A stretch of DNA of 64,000 nt from VXNE01 sp965203615 (GTDB lineage: Bacteria; Pseudomonadota; Gammaproteobacteria; Pseudomonadales; Azotimanducaceae). The first letter of the stretch is position 1; each line of letters begins with the position of its first letter. The translations under genes were made by a program, and so were the position numbers. A model generated the notes under the pieces. That model saw only the letters and a program-made list of their open reading frames with translations. It ran no database searches and had not been told where the DNA came from. This document shows positions 25,185 to 34,477 of this stretch, in pieces. The stretch lies in contig OZ241900.1 in the NCBI GenBank assembly GCA_965203615.1, positions 3,720,001-3,784,000 of the forward strand. The letters are read 5' to 3'.

Positions 25185-27652
25185 GCAGCGCTCTTCAACC
25201 ATCGCCCGAAGCGGTGCCGGCACCTCCCGAGAAGCAGGACTCGCCGCACCCGACCTGCGCCACGGTCGCCGTCCGGGACCTGGCGGCCTTCGTGCATCGC
25301 CGGGGCGACATCCACTACCGCTACAACGGCAGCGCTACCGCCCTGGAAGGCATCGGCGCGCAGCGGCGCGCGCAACCGAATCGCGAGGGCTACCGGCGCG
25401 AGGCGCCGGTCGACGCGACGTTCGAGGAGAACGGCGTCAGCCTCCGCGTCCGGGGCCGCATCGACGGCATCGACGATGACGCGGGCCTGATCGAGGAGTA
25501 CAAGACCACGCGTTCGGAGGTGCAAGGCCTGCACGCCCACATCGGCCACCTGCACATGGCCCAGCTCAAGCTGTACGCGGCCCTCGTGAACGCCATGGAT
25601 AACGCCGCGAAAAAGGCTCCCGGCCGCGATGCATGGCGGCTGCGCCTGGTTTACCTGCACCCGGACGACGGCACCGCAAAACACTTCGAGCAGACCCACC
25701 GCCGAGACGGCCTGGCGGAGTTTCTCGCCGAGACCGTTGCGGCCTACACCGCGTGGCTCGCGCGGACGGCGGCGCGCGTCGAGCGCCGCAATGCGTGCCT
25801 CGGCCGGTTGCCGTTCCCGTTTCCCGAGTTCCGGGACAGCCAACGGCGCCTCGCCCGCGGCGTCTACAAGGCGTTTCGGGACCGCGGGCAGTTGCTGGTC
25901 GAAGCGCCGACCGGCAGCGGCAAGACGGCCGCCACGGTGTTCTCGGCGTTGCGCTCCATCGGCGACGGGGCGCTCGACCGCGTCGTCTACCTGACGGCGC
26001 GCACCACCGGCAAGCAGTCGCCGACCGAAACCCTGGAACAGTGCGCCGTGGGGGAGCGCGCGTCGACGGTGGTCCTCACGGCGAAACGGGACATCTGCTT
26101 CAATCCCGACGTGCCGTGCGACCCGGAGTGCTGCCAATACGCCAGGGGCTACTACGATCGCATGCGCCCGGCCCGCGACGCGCTGCTCGATGCGGGCCTG
26201 GCGACGCGCGATACGGTGGAGCGCATCGCCGCACATCACGGCGTCTGCCCGTTCGAACTCAGTCTCGACGCCGCGGCCTGGGCGGATGTCGTCGTGTGCG
26301 ACTACAACTACGTCTTCGATCCCATCGTCCGGCTCGAGCGCCTTGCCGCGCCGCCGTTCACGCGTGTCGGCCTGCTGGTGGACGAGGCGCACCAGTTGGG
26401 CGACCGTGTGCGCGGCATGCTGAGCACCTCCCTCAAGCGTTCGGCCGTCAAGCGCGCCCTCGCGGAAACGCCGCCGCGGCGACTGGCCAGCAAGCTCCGC
26501 GCGATCGACCGCGCGCTCCTGAAGCTGCGGCGCGGGGCAAGGGGCAACGGCCGGGAGGAGAAACCGGGCATCGATCAGCCGTCCCTTCGCGCCCGGATCG
26601 ACGCCGAACCGCCGGAGTACCGGATCGAAGAGCCGAGCGCGCTCATCCGCGCCGTGGACCGGCTGCTCGCCGAAGCCGCCGAGGCCGATCTCGGACCGTA
26701 TCCCGCGACCGGCGAATTCCTCTACGACTGTTTTCGGTTCCTCGAGGGCCAGGGGTGGCGCGACGAGGAGAACTACTGCCACCTGCTCGCGACGGACCGC
26801 CGGGACATCGAGGCGCGGATGGTTTGCCTGTCCCCCGCGGAGCACATCGACACGGTGCTGCGGCGCTACGACGGCGCGGTCCGGTTTTCCGGCACGGTGT
26901 CGCCGCTGCCCCTGTTCCAGGTCATCCACGGACAGGACGCGTCGAGCCGCGCCGGGCGGGTCCGCCTGGACTGGGGCGCCAACCTGGGCGTGTTCGTGGT
27001 CGACGACATCTCGACCTACTACCGCGACCGCGCCGCCTCGCGGGACGCGCTGGCCGGGGTTATCGAAGCCGTGATCGGCGCGGCGCCGGGCAACTACCTC
27101 GTCGCTTTCCCGTCGTTCGCGTACCTCGACCTGGTGGTTCCCCAGCTTCACCGAGTGGCGGAAGTCGTCGCGCAGCGGCCCGGCATGACCGATGCGGAGA
27201 AGCAGGCGTTCATCGATCGGCTCTCGAACACGAACGGGACGCGGGCCGATCCCGGCGCGCCGGCTTCCTCCGGGTCCGTCATTGGTGCCGCGGTCATGGG
27301 CGGCATGTTCGCCGAATCCGTCGATTTCGACGGCGGCGCGCTCAAGGGCGTGATCGTCGTTGGCGTCGGCCTCGTGCCGAGATCGCTGGAGCGTGATCTC
27401 ATGGGTGAGCGATTTGGCGCGGACGGCTTCGACGTCGCCTATCGTCAGCCGGGGATGACGCGCGTCGCCCAGGCGGCGGGCCGTGCCGTGCGCGGCGCCG
27501 GAGATACCGGCGTGGTGGTCCTCGTCGATCCGCGTTTTGCCCGCGGCGACTGGGGCGCGTTCTTCCCGCAGTACTGGCGCCCCGTCCTCGCCGGCAGCGG
27601 CGAAGTCGGCACCGCCGTCGCGTCCTTCTGGCGCGGCCGGGAGAACGGCTGA
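25175..27652 (+). CDS. Rad3/DinG-type Fe-S helicase with N-terminal RecB/Cas4-like domain
   Basis: The ATG at 25175 overlaps the end of the FAN1-like gene by 10 bp and gives 825 residues. Residues about 85-120 hold VRGRIDGIDDD then LIEEYKTTRS, a GxxD...ExK pattern of RecB/Cas4-like nucleases. The helicase begins with EAPTGSGKTAATVF near 245. Cysteines in ICFNPDVPCDPECC near 305-320 fit the Fe-S cluster of XPD/FANCJ helicases. VDEAHQLGDR near 400 is motif II, and QAAGRAVRG near 767 is motif VI. The enzyme should unwind 5'-3'. Pairing with FAN1 suggests crosslink or replication-fork repair; the exact substrate is inferred. Confidence 0.87.
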   Translation: MQMSSALQPSPEAVPAPPEKQDSPHPTCATVAVRDLAAFVHRRGDIHYRYNGSATALEGIGAQRRAQPNREGYRREAPVDATFEENGVSLRVRGRIDGIDDDAGLIEEYKTTRSEVQGLHAHIGHLHMAQLKLYAALVNAMDNAAKKAPGRDAWRLRLVYLHPDDGTAKHFEQTHRRDGLAEFLAETVAAYTAWLARTAARVERRNACLGRLPFPFPEFRDSQRRLARGVYKAFRDRGQLLVEAPTGSGKTAATVFSALRSIGDGALDRVVYLTARTTGKQSPTETLEQCAVGERASTVVLTAKRDICFNPDVPCDPECCQYARGYYDRMRPARDALLDAGLATRDTVERIAAHHGVCPFELSLDAAAWADVVVCDYNYVFDPIVRLERLAAPPFTRVGLLVDEAHQLGDRVRGMLSTSLKRSAVKRALAETPPRRLASKLRAIDRALLKLRRGARGNGREEKPGIDQPSLRARIDAEPPEYRIEEPSALIRAVDRLLAEAAEADLGPYPATGEFLYDCFRFLEGQGWRDEENYCHLLATDRRDIEARMVCLSPAEHIDTVLRRYDGAVRFSGTVSPLPLFQVIHGQDASSRAGRVRLDWGANLGVFVVDDISTYYRDRAASRDALAGVIEAVIGAAPGNYLVAFPSFAYLDLVVPQLHRVAEVVAQRPGMTDAEKQAFIDRLSNTNGTRADPGAPASSGSVIGAAVMGGMFAESVDFDGGALKGVIVVGVGLVPRSLERDLMGERFGADGFDVAYRQPGMTRVAQAAGRAVRGAGDTGVVVLVDPRFARGDWGAFFPQYWRPVLAGSGEVGTAVASFWRGRENG

Positions 27653-27681
27653 TATCTCGTCGTTCTGGTAACCTCACCGCC

Positions 27682-29103
27682 ATGCGCAGGCGCACCAAGA
27701 TCATCTGCACCGTCGGTCCGGCCACTTCGGACTACTCGATGCTCGAACGCATGTATGCGGCGGGCATGGACGTCGTGCGGCTCAACATGTCGCACTCGAA
27801 CCATGAAGAGGCGCTCAGGGTCATCACCTGGATCAAGACCCTGAACCGGAAGATCAAGTACCCGGTGCCCCTGCTGCTCGACACGATGGGACCGGAAATC
27901 CGCACCGGGGAACTCGAGGCGCCGATGCAGCTCGAACCCGGCCACGAGGTCTACCTGACCGTGGGCCCCGCGTCGGGGGAGGAGGCGGACCTGCCGGAAC
28001 GCCCGGTCGACGAGATCCATGTCAACTATCCCGAACTGCCGGAGGCCGTGGCGGTGGGCAATTCCGTCACCCTCGACAATGGCCTCATCAACCTGGAGGT
28101 GTTGCAGAAATCGGAACGCGGGCTTCGCTGCCGCGTGATCGACGGCGGTCACCTCGGCAGCCGCCGGCACATCAACCTGCCCGGCGTGCACGTCAACCTG
28201 CCGGCGATCGCGGGCAAGGACCGGGATGACATCCTGTTCGGCATGGAACAGGACCTCGACTTCCTGGCGCTGTCGTTCGTGCGGACCGCCGACGACATCG
28301 CGGCGGCGAGGGAACTCCTGGGCCGGAAGGCGCTCAAGGTGATCGCGAAGATCGAGGACCGGGAAGGCCTGGCGAACGTGGAGGAGATTACCCGCGCGGC
28401 CGATGGCGTGATGGTGGCCCGGGGCGATCTCGGCATCGAGGTGGACATCGCCGTCATGCCCAACATACAGCGCAACCTGGTGCGGACCTGCGCGAGGCTC
28501 GGCAAGCGCTGCGTCGTCGCCACCCACCTGCTGGAGTCGATGATCGAGAACCCGATTCCGACCCGCGCGGAAGTCACCGATGTGGCCAATGCCATCTACG
28601 AGGGCGTGGACGCGATCATGCTCTCCGGAGAGACCAGCGTGGGCCGGCATCCGGTCCGCTGCGTCGAGCAACTGTCGCGCATCGCCGCCACCAGCGAGCA
28701 GCTTCCGGGCCTCGGTTTCGCCGCCGATCTCATCGCCGATACGGACAAGCATCATGTCGCCAAGGCGGCGGCCGGACTGGCGGAGGCGATCGGCGCCGCG
28801 GGCATCGTCGTCATCACCCGGCGCGGCGTGATGGTCGACCTGGTCACGAGTTGCCAGCCGCCGACCGTGCCCATATTCGCGTTCTCGAACAACAGCCAGA
28901 CGCGCCGGCGCCTGATGCTGAATCGGGGCGTGTTCTCGCACCGCACGGCGTTTTCGACGATGCCCGAAAAGACGATCCAGACGGCGCTCAACGTGTTGCA
29001 GGAACGGGAGGACATTCCGCCGGACGAGCGCGTGGTGGTGATCTCCGACGTGCTCGCCCAGGCGCGGGTCGATGCGATACAGATTCGCGCCGTGGGTGGT
29101 TAG
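27682..29103 (+). CDS. pyk: pyruvate kinase
   Basis: This 473-residue enzyme makes pyruvate and ATP from phosphoenolpyruvate and ADP in glycolysis. RRTKIICTVGPAT and GMDVVRLNMSHSNHEEA form the N-terminal barrel start. DTMGPEIRTGE, LSFVRTADDI, VIAKIEDREGL, MVARGDLGIEV and the TSVGRHPV loop follow in order. The ADP/K+ signature ATHLLESMIENPIPTRAE has L where Q is usual. The C-terminal allosteric domain is present. Length is normal for the ~470-residue bacterial form. It starts at ATG 27682, with TAACCT eight bases before the start as a possible -10. Confidence 0.95.
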   Translation: MRRRTKIICTVGPATSDYSMLERMYAAGMDVVRLNMSHSNHEEALRVITWIKTLNRKIKYPVPLLLDTMGPEIRTGELEAPMQLEPGHEVYLTVGPASGEEADLPERPVDEIHVNYPELPEAVAVGNSVTLDNGLINLEVLQKSERGLRCRVIDGGHLGSRRHINLPGVHVNLPAIAGKDRDDILFGMEQDLDFLALSFVRTADDIAAARELLGRKALKVIAKIEDREGLANVEEITRAADGVMVARGDLGIEVDIAVMPNIQRNLVRTCARLGKRCVVATHLLESMIENPIPTRAEVTDVANAIYEGVDAIMLSGETSVGRHPVRCVEQLSRIAATSEQLPGLGFAADLIADTDKHHVAKAAAGLAEAIGAAGIVVITRRGVMVDLVTSCQPPTVPIFAFSNNSQTRRRLMLNRGVFSHRTAFSTMPEKTIQTALNVLQEREDIPPDERVVVISDVLAQARVDAIQIRAVGG

Positions 29104-29135
29104 CCGCATATCTCACCAGGGGCCGCGATGATTTG

Positions 29136-30089
29136 ATGGCCATGCGCAGACTTAAACGCTCGCCGCGTTCGTTCCGCGGGATTCGCCGCGCCGTACCCCT
29201 TCGTGCCCTCCTATGGACCGCGCCCCTCCTTCTGGCCGCCGTCGCCGATGCCGCCGTGCGGCGTATCGAACTGCCGAATGGCGACGTCTACGAGGGCGAA
29301 GTGGTGAATGGCGTCCGATCGGGCTACGGGACCTATATCACCGCTGCGGGCCATCGCTACACGGGGTATTTCGAGAACAACCGGATGCATGGCGAGGGCG
29401 CCTTTTACTGGCCCGACGAGCGCGTCTTCGAGGGCACCTTCGTCAACGGCCTGCGCAACGGCCAGGGCACGCTGACCTGGCCCGATGGCCGGGTCTTCGA
29501 GGGCACCTTCGTTAACGACCGACGGGACGGGCAGGGCCGGCTGACGTGGCCGAACGGAAACGTGTACACCGGCGAGTTCCGTGACAACGCGATCACCGGG
29601 CGGGGCAGGCTTGTCTGGGGCAACCAGGATGTCTACGAGGGCGAGTTCGTCGACGGCGAGCGGACCGGCCGCGGCGAGCAGACCTGGCGCAACGGCAACC
29701 GCTACATCGGCGAATTCGAGGCGAACCGGCGCCACGGCCGGGGCGCCTACTATTGGCGCGACGGGACCGTGTATCGAGGGCAGTTCGCGGACAATCGGAT
29801 GCAGGGATTCGGGGTCAAGTTCACGCCCGACGGCGAGCGCTACTTCCAGCGGTGGCAGGACGCCGAGTTGGCGGACGAGGAGCGTATCGAGGCGAACCCG
29901 CGCTGCGAACTCGTCCTGGAGGACGTGCCATGGATGTTCGCGAGCGACGACTGCATCAACGGCCGCGCCCACGGCACGGGCATCGCGGTGCGCGTGGACG
30001 GCCAGGCGTACGTGTACAACGGGCGTTTCGTCCTCGGCCACATGGTTGCCGGCGAAATGCATCGGCTCATCGCGCGGGAAGGGGGCTGA
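29136..30089 (+). CDS. exported MORN-repeat protein
   Basis: ATG at 29136 gives 317 residues. A basic N-terminus and hydrophobic stretch LRALLWTAPLLLAAVADAA look like a signal peptide. Eight MORN units follow (YEGEVVNGVRSGYG, YTGYFENNRMHGEG, FEGTFVNGLRNGQG and others) to about residue 235. A cysteine-containing C-terminal part (NPRCELVLEDVPW, ASDDCINGRAHG) ends with one further MORN-like strand. MORN sheets act as scaffolds, often near membranes. The stop is 6 bp before a Ser/Thr kinase start, so the three genes to 33319 form an operon. A periplasmic scaffold linked to the kinase is an inference. Confidence 0.8.
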   Translation: MAMRRLKRSPRSFRGIRRAVPLRALLWTAPLLLAAVADAAVRRIELPNGDVYEGEVVNGVRSGYGTYITAAGHRYTGYFENNRMHGEGAFYWPDERVFEGTFVNGLRNGQGTLTWPDGRVFEGTFVNDRRDGQGRLTWPNGNVYTGEFRDNAITGRGRLVWGNQDVYEGEFVDGERTGRGEQTWRNGNRYIGEFEANRRHGRGAYYWRDGTVYRGQFADNRMQGFGVKFTPDGERYFQRWQDAELADEERIEANPRCELVLEDVPWMFASDDCINGRAHGTGIAVRVDGQAYVYNGRFVLGHMVAGEMHRLIAREGG

Positions 30090-30095
30090 CGGCCG

Positions 30096-32318
30096 GTGCG
30101 GGTGGACGGCTTCACAATCCACCGGGAGGTCGGGCGCGGCGCGGCGTCCATCGTCTATCTCGCCACCTGGGAAGCGGTCGGCCGCGAGGTCGCGCTGAAA
30201 GTCGCGGCGGGCGACGCCGCGCACGACCCGGACATGAAGCGGCGCTTCTCGCGGGAATACGATCTCGCAGCCCGGGTCGACCATCCCAACATCGTCAAGG
30301 TCTACGAAGCCGGCACGGGTGACTTCCCGTACATCGCGATGGAGTACCTCGACGGCGGGGACCTGATCGCGCGGGTCGGCCGGGGCATGTCCGCGGGCGA
30401 TGCCGTGCGCATCGCGAAGCAGGTCGCACTGGCGCTCGATGCCTTGCGCGGCCATGGCATCGTGCATCGCGACGTGAAACCGGAGCACATCCTCTTCCGG
30501 GGCAGGGACGAGGCGGTGCTGACGGATTTCGGCATCGCCGCAGAGGCGGGCGCGGCGTCTTCCGGAGCGATTGCAGGCACCTCGCGGTACATGAGTCCGG
30601 AGCGGGCGGCGGGCGGCGCGGCGGACAGCCGCTCGGACCTCTACAGCCTCGGCGTCGTCTTCCACCTGATGCTGACCGGCGATGTTCCCGGCGCGCCCGC
30701 CGACGGCGACGCCGCTTCGGCGCGGTCCACGGGCCGTCTGCCGGAGCCGGTGGCGATGTTCCAGGAGGTGTTGGATCGGTGGCTTTCGGAGGATCCGGAG
30801 GCGCGATTCGAGACCGGCGCGGAGCTGATTCTTGCGCTGGATGCCGTCGCGTTGCGGGACTCGGCGCCGCTTCCCGCGGCGCGGGTTGACCCGGTATCCA
30901 CCGCGGAGGTTTCCTCGGCGGCCGGATCGGCGTTCGCGACGAGGCCGGTTCGGATGGATCGGGCGCGTGCGCCGCGCCGCCGCGCCGCTTCCGTGGTCCT
31001 GGCGTCGACGATCATGGCCGCCATCGCGCTGGCGGCGTATTTCGGCATCGCCGAGCGGGCGGCGATCGCGGATTTCCTGGCGCGCACCGGGCTGACGGAG
31101 GATGTTTCGGCGACCGCGCCGTGGAAGGTCGCCGAGGCGTTGCGCCTCGATCCGAACCAGTCGCTCGCGGCGATTGTCGCGGCGTACCGGGACGTCCTCG
31201 ACAACGATCCGGAGCATCCCGGCGCGCTGGAACGCATATCGACGGTGGCTGCCGCCTGGAAGGCCGATATCGACGTGGCGCTGGAGTCCGACGACCTGGC
31301 GCTGGCCGAGGCCAAGCTGAACGAGTCGCTCGGCGTGTTCCCGGAGGACGAGGAACTCACCGTGCTGTTCGAGCGGCTGTTGGACCGCCGCCGGGCGGAT
31401 CGGATCATGCAGGACACCAATGCGTTGCTTGCAAGCCAGGGCATGTCGGACGAACCGTCGGCCTCGACGGCCATACAGGCCTACCAGGAAGTGCTGCAGC
31501 GCCTGCCGGGGCACGCCGAGGCGCAGATGCGCCTGGACGAACTCGCGGGACATTACACCGGGCTGGCCGAGCGTTCGGTGCTGGAAGGCGATGTCGCGGG
31601 CGCCATGGACAGACTGGGCCGGGCCGTTGCCGCCAACCCGGACTATCCCGCGCTCGACAGCGTGCGCGGGCAGATCGCCCAGGCGGCGACCCTGCAGGCG
31701 GAGATCGACGAGATGCTGAACCGTGCGAGCGACTATCGTGCAGCGTCGGCGCTGGTCGATCCGCCCGAGGCGAATGCTGCGGAGATCTATCACCGCGTTC
31801 TCGCCACGGACCGGGACAACGCGGTTGCCCAACAGGGATTGCTCGAGGTTGCGGCCAGCGTGCTCGCGCAGTTCGGGGAGTTTCTCGACGCGGGCGAGTT
31901 CGAGGACGCCAAGCACCTCGCCGACCGGTCCTCCGTCGTCGGCCTCGGGGACGTCCCGGTGAGCGAGATGCGCGCGCGCTACGATGCCGAAATCGAGCGC
32001 CGCCAGACCGTCGCGGATTTGCTTGCCGAGGCGCGCTCACTGTTCGCCGACGGTTGGCTGACCCTGCCCGCCGACGGCGGCGTCGTCCCCAAGCTGCGCG
32101 AAGTGCTCCGCCTGGACCCGGGCAACGGTGCGGCGACGGAGCTACTGACGCGCACGGCGGAGACTCTCGCGGGGGCCGCGCGGGACGCACATGCGTTCGG
32201 CTTCGCCGACGATGCCCGCCTTTACCTGGACCTGGCGTTGACGGTCACCCCCGATGTCGGCGAATGGCGCGACCTGCGCGAAGCCTGGGCGGCGAACGCC
32301 CCGATCGGCGCGGAATGA
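30096..32318 (+). CDS. transmembrane Ser/Thr protein kinase with periplasmic repeat domain
   Basis: This 740-residue protein starts at GTG. The kinase domain covers about 1-265: GRGAASIVYLA glycine loop, VALK lysine at 35, HRDVKPEHILF catalytic loop, DFGIAAEAG and YMSPERAAGG. The loop has H where the metal-binding Asn of HRDxKPxN is normal, so activity should be checked. One membrane helix (VVLASTIMAAIALAAYFGI) sits near 298-320. The remaining ~415 residues are alpha-helical TPR-like repeats predicted outside the cytoplasm. It resembles PknB/PpkA-like receptors with an extracellular sensor. Neighbours are an exported MORN protein and a DUF2891 protein, both in overlapping or near-overlapping order. 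Confidence 0.85.
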   Translation: MRVDGFTIHREVGRGAASIVYLATWEAVGREVALKVAAGDAAHDPDMKRRFSREYDLAARVDHPNIVKVYEAGTGDFPYIAMEYLDGGDLIARVGRGMSAGDAVRIAKQVALALDALRGHGIVHRDVKPEHILFRGRDEAVLTDFGIAAEAGAASSGAIAGTSRYMSPERAAGGAADSRSDLYSLGVVFHLMLTGDVPGAPADGDAASARSTGRLPEPVAMFQEVLDRWLSEDPEARFETGAELILALDAVALRDSAPLPAARVDPVSTAEVSSAAGSAFATRPVRMDRARAPRRRAASVVLASTIMAAIALAAYFGIAERAAIADFLARTGLTEDVSATAPWKVAEALRLDPNQSLAAIVAAYRDVLDNDPEHPGALERISTVAAAWKADIDVALESDDLALAEAKLNESLGVFPEDEELTVLFERLLDRRRADRIMQDTNALLASQGMSDEPSASTAIQAYQEVLQRLPGHAEAQMRLDELAGHYTGLAERSVLEGDVAGAMDRLGRAVAANPDYPALDSVRGQIAQAATLQAEIDEMLNRASDYRAASALVDPPEANAAEIYHRVLATDRDNAVAQQGLLEVAASVLAQFGEFLDAGEFEDAKHLADRSSVVGLGDVPVSEMRARYDAEIERRQTVADLLAEARSLFADGWLTLPADGGVVPKLREVLRLDPGNGAATELLTRTAETLAGAARDAHAFGFADDARLYLDLALTVTPDVGEWRDLREAWAANAPIGAE

Positions 32319-33319
32319 ACGCGAACACCGTTGCGCTTCACGGGCGCCTTGTTCGCCTGGCCCTTGCCTGTGTGCATCGCGAGTACCCGAACCGTATCGG
32401 CCACTTCCTTCAATCCGACTCGGATGTGCTCCCGCCGCGCCGCCTCACCCCCGCCTTCTACGGCTGTTTCGACTGGCACAGCGCGGTCCACTCGCACTGG
32501 CTGCTCGCGCGTCTGTGCCGAACGGATCCCGGCGCGGACCATGCGCCGGAGGCAAGGGCCGCGCTGGCGCGTGCGCTCACCCGGCAGAACGTCACCGCCG
32601 AACTCGACTACGTGTCGGCGCGCCCCGCGTTCGAACGCCCGTACGGCATGGCGTGGCTGCTGCAACTTGCCGCCGAACTGCACGAGTGGGACGACCGGGA
32701 CGCGCGCGGCTGGCGCGAAACGCTGCGCCCCCTCGAGGACCATGCCGCCGCCGTATTCGAGAACTGGCTCCCCAGACTGTCGCACGCCGTGCGCAGCGGC
32801 ACCCACGACCAGACCGCGTTTTCCCTTGGGCTGGTGCACGACTGGGCGCGGATCACGGGGGCATCCGGCCTGCGCGATCTCGTCGAGCGCCGCAGCCTGG
32901 CGCTCTATGCCTCGGACCGCGATGCGCCCCTCGCGTACGAACCGTCCGGCCACGACTTCCTGTCGCCGAGTCTCGCCGAAGCGGACCTGATGCGCCGCGT
33001 AATGCCGCCGGGTCCCTACCGCGACTGGCTCGCCAGCTTTCTCGGAACATTCGAACTCGACCCGGTCGCCGTGCCGGACCGGCACGACGGGCACCTCGTG
33101 CATCTCGCGGGACTCAACCTGAGCCGGGCCTGGATGCTGGAGGGCATCGGCTCGGTGGCGCCATCCGAACGACTGGCCAGGATGGCCGCCCGCCACCGCG
33201 AGGCAGGTCTCGGCGCGCTGGACGGACTGACGTATGCCGGCACCCACTGGCTGGGGACTTTCGTTGCGTACCTCGATACCCGGCGGGGGCTGGAAGCAAA
33301 AGCAGTCGCGGTGACTTGA
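32315..33319 (+). CDS. DUF2891 family protein
   Basis: The ATG at 32315 overlaps the kinase stop (ATGA) and gives 334 residues. HREYPNRIGHFLQSDSDV, LTPAFYGCFDWHSAVHSHW, RPYGMAWLLQLAAEL, SHAVRSGTHDQTAFSLGL and PSGHDFLSPSLAEADLM are the landmark segments of DUF2891, an alpha/alpha-barrel-like family of unknown activity. No signal peptide is visible, so it is probably cytoplasmic. Translational coupling suggests a link to the kinase, perhaps as substrate or effector. The gene ends the operon; no clear terminator follows. Confidence 0.85.
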   Translation: MNANTVALHGRLVRLALACVHREYPNRIGHFLQSDSDVLPPRRLTPAFYGCFDWHSAVHSHWLLARLCRTDPGADHAPEARAALARALTRQNVTAELDYVSARPAFERPYGMAWLLQLAAELHEWDDRDARGWRETLRPLEDHAAAVFENWLPRLSHAVRSGTHDQTAFSLGLVHDWARITGASGLRDLVERRSLALYASDRDAPLAYEPSGHDFLSPSLAEADLMRRVMPPGPYRDWLASFLGTFELDPVAVPDRHDGHLVHLAGLNLSRAWMLEGIGSVAPSERLARMAARHREAGLGALDGLTYAGTHWLGTFVAYLDTRRGLEAKAVAVT

Positions 33320-33420
33320 GATGATACGTGCCGGAAGTAACGCTATTGGTCATTTTACGATAGTCAAATTCCTAAGCGGTTGAATTTGTCGCGCCCGGTT
33401 GTCGTGTGTTTCGGGACGAG

Positions 33421-34203
33421 TCATAGCTGTTCGCGGGGAGTTTGCAGCCGGGTAGCGAGCGCAAGGGCGGGCGCAAACGTGGGATCGGCGGCCAGCGCCG
33501 CCTCGATGTGCCGCATCTCGTCACCCTGGTTCTGCATGAACCGGAGGTATCCGAGGTAGTAATGCGCGTAGGGGTTGTCGTCGCTGATCGCGAGGGAGCG
33601 CTCCGCGTATTCGCGTGCCGTGGCGTGGTTGCCCTCGTCGCCGTGCATGCGCGCCCGCAGGTACATCTCGTAGGCGCGGAGATCGATCGGGGGTCCGGCG
33701 GACACCTCCGCATCGTCCAGTAGCAGTTTCTCGGCGATGGCGTCCGCCATGGCATCGCGAATGGCGAAGATGTCGTCCACGGATCCGCGCGCGCTGTCCC
33801 GCCACGTCACGTCGAGATCCGAAAGGTCGGTGAGGTGGGCGGACACGGAGAGTCGGTCCCCCTCGCGCCGGACACTGCCTTCCACCGCATAGGTCGCGCC
33901 GAGCGTATCCGCAAGTTGCCGCAGCCGCGTCTCGCCGCTCCTGTATCGATGTGTCTCGCGGGAGTCGAGCACGTCGAACTCGGGAACGCTGGCGAGGGCC
34001 GACACGATCTCGGCCGCAAGGCCGGGTCCGAGGTAGGCGTCGCTGCTGGTGGACCCCGTTTCGGCGAATGGCAGCACGGCGATGGCGATGCGTTTCGGCG
34101 CCATTTCCGGCAACACCATCCACCAGCCGATGCCGGTGCCGACGACAACGACGATCATCGCCGCGATGGCGAGACCGAAACCGTTGAATCCTGGTGAGTT
34201 CAT
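33421..34203 (-). CDS. membrane-anchored TolB-like/TPR protein
   Basis: The ATG at 34203 gives 260 residues (a GTG at 34209 is also possible). One membrane helix, LAIAAMIVVVVGTGIGWWMV, precedes IAVLPFAETGSTSSDAYLG and ATYAVEGSVRREGDRLSVS, the segment found in adenylate cyclase- and CadC-like regulators and in FlgO. The C-terminus has about two TPR units (ATAREYAERSLAISDDNPYA). Normally this module follows a DNA-binding or cyclase domain; here that part is absent, so it may be a degenerate or stand-alone periplasmic module. It is the first gene of the accessory region. Confidence 0.7.
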   Translation of the reverse strand: MNSPGFNGFGLAIAAMIVVVVGTGIGWWMVLPEMAPKRIAIAVLPFAETGSTSSDAYLGPGLAAEIVSALASVPEFDVLDSRETHRYRSGETRLRQLADTLGATYAVEGSVRREGDRLSVSAHLTDLSDLDVTWRDSARGSVDDIFAIRDAMADAIAEKLLLDDAEVSAGPPIDLRAYEMYLRARMHGDEGNHATAREYAERSLAISDDNPYAHYYLGYLRFMQNQGDEMRHIEAALAADPTFAPALALATRLQTPREQL

Positions 34204-34288
34204 TGGCACGACGGAGTGCGCGGGGGACGGTTGCCGGTTTCCCGCACGCTCAAGGACCTGGGTGGCGGGAAGGGGTCCCTGTTCAGCT

Positions 34289-34477
34289 TCAGCGCTTCGG
34301 CACCTGGAGTTCCGTGATCATCGCCTCGAGGCGCAGGGTCTGTTCGTTCAGAGCGGTGACCACGCGCCGGAGATCGTTCGCCATCACGATGGCCGTCGCG
34401 GCCTCGACCGCCGTCTTCTCGTCCGCGAGGGCAGCGGTCAGAACCTGTCGCGCCGTACGGTATTCGCTGTCGTCCAT
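34289..34477 (-). CDS. small helical protein, unknown
   Basis: This 62-residue frame starts at ATG 34477 with GAGGAG ten bases upstream. The sequence is helical (ARQVLTAALADEKTAVEAAT, then LNEQTLRLEAMITEL), the latter compatible with a short coiled coil. It lies 79 bp upstream of the TolB-like gene on the same strand. I do not recognise it. Confidence 0.4.
   Translation of the reverse strand: MDDSEYRTARQVLTAALADEKTAVEAATAIVMANDLRRVVTALNEQTLRLEAMITELQVPKR

Noticed and set aside
29211..31916. 901-codon frame antisense to the MORN and kinase genes
   Set aside because: Spans two well-supported genes on the other strand and shows no domain of its own.
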